Assembly: GCA_019916065.1 (NCBI GenBank)
Contig: CM034239.1
Coordinates: 44,408,663-44,472,662 of the forward strand
Direction: 5' to 3'
DNA: 64,000 bases
Origin: Vitellaria paradoxa
Taxonomy: Eukaryota > Streptophyta > Magnoliopsida > Ericales > Sapotaceae
The notes beneath the pieces were generated by a model. It was not told the origin of the DNA, did no database searches, and was given only the letters and a program-made list of their open reading frames with translations. Shown here piece after piece: positions 24,621 to 34,324 of this stretch (position 1 is its first letter; the number at the start of each line of letters is the position of its first letter). The translations under genes were made by a program, and so were the position numbers.

Positions 24621-25782
24621 TTTTCTACTAATGCTCAATGGATAATTTTCTTCCCCTCGTTTTGGTGCACAACACATTGTTATTGCATGTCGATGATATT
24701 ATGATACGTTGATACCATGTGATTATTGGTTATCGAGGCTATATATTATTATGGTTCATGATTTACTTGCATGATACAATATTATTTATTTATGTTTTGT
24801 TACACTTTAGACAGATGTAATTTAGTACTTACTCTCCTGTAAATGTTATTGTAAGTCATTTTATGAATGTATATATTAGACTTACGGTTACAGGTCACTA
24901 GATTTAATTCTTTGACAGTTTTCTTTTTGTTGTATATTTATTTTGAAAACCTTCGGTGATAATGTATATAACTCATATATATTTGAATATTTAATTTAGT
25001 CGCAAGGTCCAAATTGAACTCTAGATATTTATTATTTTGAAGCACTATTGCCTAGCACGAGGTAGAGGATTGTTTTATTATTATTATTATTTTGAACTTT
25101 TATGGTCATTTAATCCAATTTATCATGTATGACTATGATTTGGATAAGGTGATTGTGATTAGTATGATTGCATCAAATTTAACTTATGTTCCTTATCTTC
25201 ATGAGCCGTGAAAACTTTTGGCATGACAATTATGAATAAAAATATTATAAATGATTACGAGTAGTGGTAATATCTTACCCATTATCATCATTAAGGAGAG
25301 GGAAGAGACGGGGAACATGGTCAATTATTGCGAGCACAAAAAGATTTTTCTAACTTTTATCAATCAAATTTTGTTATGTGTCATTTTTACGTTAATTTGT
25401 TTATTTTTTGTTTTTACCATCCAAACACCAGCTAATATTGCAGCAAAACTATAGTGATGCTCTAATTTATATTAGGGAAACTAACATAACATCAATTTTG
25501 TGACTTTCAATCAAGATCGTTAAATTAAAATTCAACGGTTCAAATACATTTACATTTTTTTTAAATTAAAATAGTATCAATGCAACTGAACTATTAAATT
25601 AAAATTCAACCGTCCCAAAATAATATTACGGGACTAATATAGAATTACTATATCAGTTCCCCTTCTCCCTCTAATTTACCCTTTTTGATGTAGCTTACTT
25701 TTTGTAAATCTTTTACTTTTCATGCTCTATACTGCAAAAGATGGAGCATTTACAACATTTAGTGCGGATGCTCTAGGGTATC
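24621..25782. other. Gene-poor DNA
   Basis: AT-rich, no supported gene or transposon ends. A short open frame at 25251-25454 shows no family motif. Confidence 0.5.
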
Positions 25783-26016
25783 GTTTGGGAAGTAAGAGTT
25801 AAATAGCTTATTAACTCCTTGGCTTATTTGTCTATTTGTAAAATGACTAAATTTACCTTTTTATATTTTAATTTTCTTTTAAACGTTCAAGGATAAAAAT
25901 ATCAAATTAATGAAAACTAAAAGTTAGCTAAAAAAAGTTATCTTTTTTTTTCTTTCCAAATATAAAATAGGTGACTTAGTTAGTTAAAAAAAAATCACCT
26001 ATTTTACTTCTCAAAC
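25783..26016. mobile_element. MITE with GTTTGGGAAGTAA ends
   Basis: Left end GTTTGGGAAGTAA and right end reverse complement GTTTGAGAAGTAA form terminal inverted repeats around AT-rich non-coding DNA. Outer borders and target duplication are unclear. The host of the nested MITE at 28561-29212 has related TTTGGGAA ends. Confidence 0.45.
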
Positions 26017-27180
26017 TAAACTTAAATCTATATTCCATTTGCGGAGAAGGAAAAGGAAAAAGAAGAAAAAGTAAAAATAAAAGGAGGTTGAAAGAGAAAG
26101 TGAGTTACCTTTCAAAAAAAAAAAAAAAAGTGAGCTTGTGCTTCCTTTATTATTTTCACCTCCCTAACTCTCCATGCCTAAAAAAGACAAACAACACAGT
26201 TTCATTCTATTTATTTCATTGGCACAACTGAATCATCCATGATTTAAAATTTGTGGAGCCAGAATTTGTGGAGAAAAAAGAGAAATGGAGGGAAAAATAT
26301 TTGAAATTAAAATGGAATGAAAATGTTATATTTATTTATTTATTGATATGGTGAGAAAAATAATAAAAAATTATTTATAAAAAATTATTTATTTAATCAT
26401 AAAAATGATTATAAATAAATAGTTTCATTGTCTTTCCTTTACTTTTCCGTCTATAAATTCCAAGCATAGCCTAATGCATATATATATATATATATATATG
26501 TATATCTTTGGCTTCCTATTTTTCTTACAATACACATGTTGTAAGAGAATCCAACTTTAATTAATCAATAATTTAAATATTTGTTTTTTTTTTTTATGTC
26601 ACCTTGGTTAATTCTAGATTTGAGAGGAACTTTATGTCGACATTAGCAAAAGTAGTTTGCTTGCTAGCTAGCTTAATCTGTTCCATTGTTCATATCATTG
26701 GTGCCCTAGCTAAGATATGGGTCTTTATTCGGGCTTTTACGCGGGCATATTCTCGTCTAAAAACTATGATTCACCATAAACGGGGTTCGTTTGTAATTTT
26801 AATTAATATTTTTATTTTATTTAAATATTTTTGGTCTCAAATTAATAATAAGTAATTATTAATTAAATATATATAAGTAAATAATAAATAATTAAGGGGC
26901 TTTTAAATAAAACAAAGAATTATAGAAGTATTAAGTGATTAAAGGAAATTTACAAAAAAGTAAAAAGAAAAAGATAAAATTATTTATATAATTTACAAAA
27001 ATTTTAAAATTATTTATACACTTCTTTCGAGTTGCATGTGAGTGGTTATTAACGAAAAAAATAAAAAAAATAAAGACTTATTAACCAAATATTCTTTAAT
27101 GTATTCTTTTTTGTAATAGTATAAATTAATATTTAGAAATAATTAAATTAATTACCTTTAAAATCATGTATCAACTGCTT
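26017..27180. other. Gene-poor DNA with (AT)n microsatellite
   Basis: (AT)n at about 26477-26499. An 83-residue open frame at 26604-26855 begins with a hydrophobic stretch (MSTLAKVVCLLASLICSIVH) and is preceded by TATA-like sequence, but it matches nothing I know and runs into AT-rich low-complexity codons. It is left uncalled. Confidence 0.4.
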
Positions 27181-27332
27181 GGAATATCATTTGGAGTCCT
27201 AAAAAATTTTGAAAATTGTTAAAAAATATTAAAAATTTGTAAAAATTGTTCATTTTTTATTTTACTGTACGAATTACAAATTCATAACTTTTATCAAATT
27301 TTATCACTTTTTATTACTCTAAACATCCCATA
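27181..27332. mobile_element. Possible Tourist-like MITE
   Basis: Ends ATCATTTGGAGTCC and, reverse complement, GATGTTTAGAGTAA, matching the family at 370-525, 21679-21845 and 29574-29711. No clean target duplication. Confidence 0.35.
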
Positions 27333-27344
27333 ATAGAGTAATAT

Positions 27345-28080
27345 ATACTTAAAAAAGGAGCCTATTAATAGAATGTAAGTTTTTAGAATTTTCTCACCCG
27401 AAGATCTACTTCTCCACCGACATGTAGCTTCTAATTTGCAAAATTTGAAAGAGACACCATTGACTTTATTGGCAGTAAAACTATTAATTTCTTACCTTTA
27501 TTAAGGCAAATCAAATTCATTTTCCTTTGTACAAAATCCTAACACTGTTTGAATGGGACGTGAAGTAAAAGATCAAATTGCCAATCCGTGACTTACCGAA
27601 TTCTTGTCAAAATCTAAAAAAATAATAATTTATTTTCCGTTAAATCATATTTTTTATAATAAATACTAAAAAATAATAAAAAATAATCCTGTATAAAAAA
27701 AAAAGTCACATATTATATTTAATTTCATATATTTTATTAATATAATTTGTTTCCTAAATTTTATCCCCCAATTACAGATAAACTCAATTCCTGACCTAAA
27801 ATTAAAAAAAAAAAAACTCTTTGTACTTTATTTTATTTTATTTTTTTTATAATTTCCCTTCTCCCTTCCACTCCACAAATTCAAAACCCTAAAATAGCAT
27901 TAAAGTGACAAACTAATTGGAGGGTAAACCTATTGATTTTTATATCATATTCATGACATGACTCATCAAATTATCTTGCTATGATTAAGACGTTCGATCA
28001 ACATGCATCATGGGAGTGTTAGTTTCCTTTTCTCTCGATACTTCTTTTCTTTTTGTGGTTGGCATTCTCATCTAGAAAAA
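27345..28080. repeat. Old segmental duplication, blocks Z1 and Y1
   Basis: 27345-27520 resembles 30974-31160, and 27690-28080 resembles 29730-30115. The best-conserved island, around 27940-27977, contains TCATGACATGACTCATCAAA and is nearly identical in the second copy. No reading frame is conserved. Confidence 0.5.
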
Positions 28081-28560
28081 AATATCCTCCCCTCCAAATA
28101 TACAAATGATATATATATTTTATATCAAAATTTAATTTAATTCCTCAATTTTTATAATAACAAATCTCGTATATTTGGTTAAATTTTATTTTAACTATTT
28201 TATCAAATTTATTAACAAAAATACTATATATATATATATATATTAATAACATACGTTAAACATGTGTCGTATTAATCACTTTTTTTAATCATATTTTTAA
28301 TAGAAATGCAATATTAAAACTTGATCATAAATTTAAGACATTAATTATTATAATAAAAAGTGTTGTGATTAATTAAAGTAAAATCCGATGTAAAGTGTAA
28401 ATATAAAAAATTGTAACTTATCGTATAATTAATTTTTGGGGTTTATTATTTTAAAAATAAAATTATCATTTAGTTACAATAATAAGACTATCAATTATTT
28501 TCCTTTGAAATTTTACATGATTTGTTACAATAATATTTTCCTTTGCATAATTAGCTTTAG

Positions 28561-29212
28561 TTTGGGAAGAAAAAAATTTACTTTCTTTTTTTTTAGCTAA
28601 CTATTAAAAAGTTGGCATTTTTTTGTTTGGAAAAGAAAAAAAATTACCTTTTTAGTAGTTAAGGTGCCATTTATTATACTTATTTTGAATCCATTTTCTA
28701 TTTTGCGTTTTTGAAAACAAAGAAAACAATTTAAAACACATTTGGTCACTTGTGTTTTCAATATCTGTTTTAAAAAACAGAAAATAGGTTTACACATAAA
28801 ATGCAAAAAGGCAAAAAATCATTTTGAGAGTTTTCAACCAAAAATAAGGAAAATCTCAAAACACAGAAAATAGAAAATATCAAATCAAATACGTTTTTTG
28901 TTTTTCATATTTTTTGATTTTCAAACCATAAAACATATAAAACAGAAAATATCAAACTAAATGCGTTTTTTATTTTCTATATTTTTTAATTTTCAAAATA
29001 TAAAACACATAAAACAGAAATAGAAAACAAAAACAGAAAATAAAAAATACAAATACAAACCAAATGCCACTTAACTTTTTAATTTTTTGTTAATTTAACA
29101 TTTTTACTCTTCATTATTTAAAAAAATTAAAAAATATGAAAAAAAAATTTAATTAGTTTAGAAAAAAGTTAAAAAATTAAATAGCTAGAAACTCTGATTT
29201 CCCAAATGGTGT
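28561..29212. mobile_element. MITE with TTTGGGAA ends, carrying a nested Tourist-like MITE
   Basis: Left end TTTGGGAAG (28561) and right end reverse complement CACCATTTGGGAAATC. TTTAG occurs just before the left end and just after the right end. Comparison with block X copy 1, where this whole segment is missing at about 24373, supports insertion. A second element (28663-29071) lies inside. Confidence 0.5.
28663..29071. mobile_element. Tourist-like MITE (nested)
   Basis: Ends GGTGCCATTTAT and, reverse complement, AGTGGCATTTGG, with TAA target duplications at 28660-28662 and 29072-29074, typical of PIF/Harbinger. It is 409 bp, A/T-rich, with no transposase. A related 334-bp copy is at 30561-30894. 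Confidence 0.6.
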
Positions 29213-29573
29213 TTTAGTTGGATCTAAATTGTAATGAGTATGTAAAAAGTGCCACACAACGAAATTTAATTTAAAAGAAGTTGAAAATGTTTAGAGTTTT
29301 TTTGAAATAAAAAAAATAATTTAGAGGGTTATTTTTTTTTTTTTTAGAGTTTCTTAGAGGGTTATTTTTTTAGAGTTTTTTTTTGGGCCACCACTATTTT
29401 AGCGTGGCAAAGTGGAAAACACAAGTGCTTGTTGATCAAATTAACTTTTTATTGCCCAATTGCTGCCAGAGATACACATGGGATGACTAATCAAACATAA
29501 TATTTATTCAAAATACACCAGCTCCTAAATTTTCTTCCATAAAAATGGGTCGATTCTACGCCTCAATGATTAA

Positions 29574-29711
29574 GAGGGTGTTTCGAGTAGAAAAGTGAGA
29601 TAAAATGAATTATCAGTAAGATAAATTTTAATTTTATAATTTGTACAGTGAGATAAAAAGTAAATAATTTTTAAAAATTTTTAAAAAAATTCTTTGCGCC
29701 CAATGAACCCC
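29574..29711. mobile_element. Tourist-like MITE
   Basis: Starts GAGGGTGTTTCGAGTAG and ends, reverse complement, GGGGTTCATTGGGCGC, flanked by TAA (29571-29573 and 29712-29714). 138 bp, non-coding. It sits precisely between duplicated blocks X2 and Y2. Confidence 0.5.
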
Positions 29712-29729
29712 TAATACTAAAAAGTCAAT

Positions 29730-30115
29730 CTCATAAAAAAAATCACATGTTATATTTAATTTTGTATATTATTATATAATATTACTTATTTAATAAATTG
29801 TAAATCTCCTTCCCCAATTAAACTAAACTTACAATTTTTTATATTTTCTTGAATTAAAATTAAAAGAAAAGGACACATCTTGTACTTTATTTTTTTTATA
29901 TATATATTTATTTCTTTCCTTTCACTCCCTAAATTTAAAACTCAAAAATAACATTAAATTAAGAAACTAATTGGCGTTCAACCTTTTGATTTTTATATCA
30001 TAGTCATGACATGACTCATCAAATTATCATGGTTAAGGCATTTCAATACACATCATGTGTTGCTTCATTGTCTCTAATTCTCTTCGCTTTTATGGTTGAT
30101 ATTTTTTCATTTAAA
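29730..30115. repeat. Old segmental duplication, block Y2
   Basis: Counterpart of 27690-28080, with the conserved TCATGACATGACTCATCAAA island at about 30000-30020. Otherwise diverged with many small indels. Confidence 0.5.
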
Positions 30116-30560
30116 AATAAAGTATAGTTAATGGAAAATTTTACCCTCCCTCAAAATTTCCTTGCAAAATTCATGTCTATGATAAGCTAACTTCCATTAT
30201 TTACTTTTAGTAGTGGCTCTCTATTTAAGTTTAAATTTGGAAAAGGAATTTTTCTTTTTTTTTTTTTTGTAGATATAGTTAAATCACATTTCAAAGCAAA
30301 TATTACTTGGATTATGCTTCAAAAAGTAGTGTAATATGTACTCTTAGAATTGGAATCAATTAGTTTAAAAAAAGAAGAAGAATGGGAATCAATTAACCAT
30401 ACCCAAAGCTCTGTTTGAAAAGTTTAATTTGCTTTTAGTTTCTATTTTTTTAGTTTTTTTGTCTTTTTTAAAATATTTGAAATTATCTTTTTATATTTAA
30501 AAATTTTTTATATCATTAAGGACAAATATGTTAAATAAATGAAAAAAACATAAAAACTAA

Positions 30561-30894
30561 GGGGTCATTTGGTTTTTTTTTTATTTTTTGTTTTCTATTT
30601 TTATTTTTATTTTCTGTTTGAACTCATTTTTTACTTTGTACTTTTGAAAATAAGAAAAACAGTTCAAAATTGATTTGGTTACTTATGTTTTCAAAATTTA
30701 TTTTCGAAAGCTGAAAATGAGTTTACACATGAAATAAAAAAATGATAAAAAGTTATTTTGAGAGTTTTTAACAAAAAATAAAAAAAATCTCAAAACAAGG
30801 AAAATAAAATATTTTCTGTTCCTTCGTTTTAAGATTTTTAACACATAAAACAAAAATAAAAAATAAAAAACACAAAAATAAATCAAACGACACC
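30561..30894. mobile_element. Tourist-like MITE
   Basis: Ends GGGGTCATTTGG and, reverse complement, GGTGTCGTTTGA, with TAA target duplications at 30558-30560 and 30895-30897. Internal text (CATTTTGAGAGTTTT-like, AAAATCTCAAAACA) matches the nested element at 28663-29071, so both belong to one family. Confidence 0.6.
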
Positions 30895-30973
30895 TAAGTT
30901 TCTTTTATTTCTTAAAACAAACGAAAACTATCCAGCCAAAAGAAATTAACTTTTTCTCTAATCAAAGTAAGCC

Positions 30974-31160
30974 TAAGTTTTTACAATTTTCTCACTCATA
31001 TTTACTTTTCCACCTAGTGATATCTTTAGTTTTAGCCCTAAATTCCGGAAAATTGAAAGAAATGAACACAATTTCTTACAAGCCTTGACTTTCTTGGCCA
31101 CTATATGAGTCATGAAGGTCTAATTTTCCTCACATTAAGCCAAACTAAATCGAATCTAGT
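30974..31160. repeat. Old segmental duplication, block Z2
   Basis: Resembles 27345-27520 (TTTTCTCAC, ACTTTTCCACC and GACTTT...TTGGC phrases in the same order). Its place after Y2 rather than before it suggests more than one duplication step. Confidence 0.4.
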
Positions 31161-31741
31161 TGAAATTTCAAACCTCTATAAGTCAAATTAGTAGAGATAT
31201 GTGGATGATTGATAAATTCCTTGTTTTGTGTGAAAATAGTAGTCCACTTTATAGGATTCCGTTCCCAAATACCAAGGTGCAGCTCTCTTTTTTGGGAGCG
31301 TGCTTGGGTGCACCATTGTATCATTTGCTACAAAGAGATTTAGATCCTGCAGAAATTTATCTACCACAATACAAAAGTTTAATCTCTAATTAGTTTTAAT
31401 AATACAATTTGATGAACAAGTGTTAAGAACATTTACTTTCCTTAAAAAAAATTGGATAGAAACTCTTGCGCAAACAAAATATACATATAATATATATATA
31501 TATTTGTAAGTAAGACTCTATTTATTTTAATATAAAATATTTTTTAAAAATAAATTTTGTATATTACTATGTAAATACATTTTTCTTCTGTATGCTCCAT
31601 TATTTGAATATTTAACATGTTACAACATATTGTGACGGCATGTAGTGTCTGACATACTCAAGATTTAATTAACTTCTAATATAGAATTATTCATTTTTCA
31701 AATAAATTTTAATTATAAAATATATAATTTTCTAGCGTATA
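31161..31741. other. Gene-poor DNA
   Basis: A 77-residue open frame at 31160-31393 has no recognisable domain and no supporting splice sites. Nothing else was seen before the hAT-type element. Confidence 0.5.
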
Positions 31742-32024
31742 TAGTGGCGGATCCAGAAAAATTAGTCAGTGTAAGCGCAAATTAGGTAGCCCAAGTCAGC
31801 GTAATCTATATCTTCAAACTCCGATACGTCGCAATGGTGGATATGAAGGTGAGTAGTGATGGATCCAAAAAAATATAATAAAATATAATAATATTTTATT
31901 ATAATATAATAAATATTATTATTATATTATAGTGCCAAGTCGGGTCGGGTCGGGTCATCGTATCGGATCTAAATTTTCAGTATAGGCCTTCGCCTACACT
32001 CGGTCTTTCGTGCGTCCGCCGGTG
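31742..32024. mobile_element. Non-autonomous hAT-type element, copy 2
   Basis: Carries the same ends as the element at 999-1398 (AGTGGCGGATCCAGAAA on the left, TCCGCCGGTG on the right) and shares blocks such as AATTAGGTAG, AAGTCAGCGTAA and the GTCGGGTCGGGTC tract. Flanked by AGCGTATA (31734-31741) and AGCGTTTA (32025-32032), an 8-bp target duplication with one mismatch. The middle of copy 1 is replaced here by an AT-only stretch. Confidence 0.7.
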
Positions 32025-32032
32025 AGCGTTTA

Positions 32033-32710
32033 TATAGTTTATCAATGGTGAAATATTGACGTTAAGCCAATTTATTGCAAGTAAGTACTGATCCTAACAA
32101 TGTAATATTTAATGCAAAGCGAATACATTAAAAATGATTGCATTATTGGAAGCAAGATCCGCCCTTGGTTGTAGATTGGAATGAGAGGGGTTTGACAAAG
32201 TTATTGACAAATTTAGTACACAAAATATTATATTTTAAATTTATAGTCTTAGACATTTGGCCAGAATATTAAAAGTGCATATTCAAGTATATTTTCCTTT
32301 TCGACATAGACGAACAAATTAATCAGGCTCCAAAAATTCAGATTACCAAAATTTAGTATCTCTAGAGCTTCGTTGATAGCTCATTGGCAATAAGCTCCAA
32401 GTGACCAGCCAACGAGCAAGCTACCAGGGCTAGTTTTGCTTGTTCTAATCAGATTTCAATGTAGATTATGTCTGTACACCTTGTTGCATAACTCATTAGA
32501 TGTTGCTAGGTATCCCTGGAAATAACAAAGAGGCTTAAGACCATCGAATCATGTTCAGAAGTTTAGAAGCCTGGTGGCCACCTCGCGACGACAAAGAGAA
32601 GAAGGTCATATATTGAGTGCTTCTCTCACACTTGACTGATAATCAACACGTCTTCGTTGAAAATTGGTGTCCTCGGATCCCCGTTTCAATTCATGGGATT
32701 CATTTTTTTA
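32033..32710. other. Non-coding DNA upstream of MAX2
   Basis: Balanced base composition (about 32350-32690) compared with its flanks, but no reading frame of note and no motif I recognise. Confidence 0.4.
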
Positions 32711-33652
32711 GTAGCCGTTTGACAATACTGTTGTGATTCTGTTTATATTTATATATTTTTTATTTTTTTAATTTTTTGTTTTCATTTTTTTTTCTTGAAA
32801 TAAAAACTGAAACTACGTTTAGAAATATAATTTTGTTTACAATTACTAATTTTTTATTTTCATAATATATTTAATTTTATTAGTTTTTTACAAAATTAGT
32901 TGAATTTAATAAACATATTTTATATTAATTTAATTTAACTATATTATTTATTAAAAATAATTGAATAAAATATAAGTATTATATCATTTAATCCAGTAAA
33001 TATAAAATATATTAATTATAATTTAATTATATTATTTACTAAAAATAATTGAATAAAATATATTTCATAATAATTTAAATAATTTAATATAATATAATTC
33101 ATATTACATAAATTATTTAATTTAATTTAACTATGATATTTATTAAAATAATTTAATAAAATATATTTAATATTAGTTAAATTAATTATTAAATTAATTA
33201 AAATATTTATTAGAAATAATTTAATAAAATATATTCATAAAAATAAAATATTAAAAATAATTTAATAATATATATTTCCTATTAATTAAATTAACTAATT
33301 TAATTTAATTATTTATTAGAAATAAATTATAACATATATTATAAATTAATTTAATTTAATTATATTATTTATTAAAAATAATTTTAGTTTAATAAAATAT
33401 TTGAATAAAATAATTTATTTTAATATGATGTAACAAAAAAGACAATATTAAAATTAACAAAATGTTTACAACCAAAAAAAAAAAAAACAGAGTAACAATA
33501 CTTTTTTTTCTGTTTACGTTTTTTCGCTTAAATTTTTATTTTTTTAAAAACAAAAAAAAATTAAACAGATTTAACAAATATATTTTTGTCGTCAATTTAT
33601 AAAAATTCAAAAATATAAATAAATAACAAAAACGTTATCAAACAGAGCTTAG
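32711..33652. mobile_element. Degenerate TIR element with internal AT-rich array
   Basis: Left end AGCCGTTTGACAATACTGTT and right end, reverse complement, AGCTCTGTTTGATAACG form imperfect inverted repeats. Candidate flanks TTAGTAGC and TTAGAGC differ by an indel. Inside, variants of TATTTATTAAAAATAATTGA recur at least six times between 32940 and 33400. No coding capacity. Its right edge lies about 670 bp upstream of the MAX2 start codon. Confidence 0.45.
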
Positions 33653-34135
33653 AGCTTGTTAATCGTATGGTCACAAAAAAAAGTGTCTGTACAAATAATA
33701 GTAAGGTATGATAGTGTAACCATCAAGAATGCGTCTTATTAACTAAAATGTCACATTTGATTTGTTATAAAATATAACAACTTTATAAATTTTAAATTTT
33801 TTATTTATTATACAAATTATAAGACTATAACATTTACTAATTTATATTAATTTATACAATTTCAAACATAATAATTATACAGTGAATGAATTTTGATCTA
33901 TATGAAAATTTTCCCTCATAGTATTTTGATTAAGAGGCTGTCGGGCTTACAAAAAAAAAAATAAAATTACGTAAAATGCAAAGTATTGGTTTATAAAATT
34001 ATTTATTTAAATATATAGCTGATAATTACAAATTATTTTTTAACAATTCAAATCCTGCACAACAGAATAGAGAGACCAAACATTTTTTTTTATCTGTAAT
34101 TCCAACGCGCGGTCACGTTCCGGTCCCAATAACCA
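33653..34135. other. MAX2 upstream region
   Basis: AT-rich flank with no recognised gene. Base composition changes near 34105, where GC-richer sequence (GCGCGGTCACG, two CCAAT-like boxes at about 34125-34137) begins, probably the proximal promoter or leader of MAX2. Confidence 0.4.
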
Positions 34136-34155
34136 ATGCAGATAGATATACATCG

Positions 34156-34188
34156 ATGTCACCGCCACGTGCGACAACCCACCACTAA
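34156..34188 (+). other. Short upstream ORF before MAX2
   Basis: ATG at 34156 opens a ten-codon frame (MSPPRATTHH) that ends at TAA before the CT-rich leader. If the transcript starts upstream of it, it could lower translation of the main frame. Its reality depends on the unknown transcription start. Confidence 0.3.
34166..34171. promoter_or_regulatory. G-box CACGTG upstream of MAX2
   Basis: Perfect palindromic CACGTG about 154 bp upstream of the MAX2 ATG. G-boxes bind plant bHLH and bZIP factors, but whether this copy lies in promoter or transcribed leader cannot be told. Confidence 0.3.
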
Positions 34189-34227
34189 CCCCCGGTACTC
34201 TCTGCAACCCCCTCCCATCCTTTCTGG

Positions 34228-34290
34228 CTTCTTCTCTCTCTTTCTATCTCTCTCTATCCTTATCTCTTTCTCTCTCTCTCTCTGTCTCAT
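34228..34290 (+). repeat. CT-rich leader tract
   Basis: CTTCTTCTCTCTCTTT and several (CT)n runs, typical of plant 5' untranslated regions (Y-patch/CT-rich leaders) and placed 35-97 bp before the MAX2 ATG. In the frame of MAX2 it reads as an unbroken hydrophobic Leu/Ser/Phe segment. Confidence 0.6.
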
Positions 34291-34324
34291 TCATCCGAGT
34301 TTAGAGAGAGAAACTGAAAGCTCT

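Larger units (their letters stand above)
28140..29568. repeat. Old segmental duplication, block X copy 2
   Basis: Second copy of the block at 24000-24620, enlarged by the nested MITE pair at 28561-29212. The 3' part (29387-29568) keeps GCGTGGCAAAGTGGAAAACA and the GGGATGACTAATCA island. Confidence 0.5.

Noticed and set aside
26604..26855. 83-residue open frame with hydrophobic start
   Set aside because: No family match recognised and it runs into AT-rich low-complexity codons; could be checked by transcripts but not supported here.
31160..31393. 77-residue open frame
   Set aside because: No motif, no conserved partner in the window, lies next to duplicated non-coding blocks.
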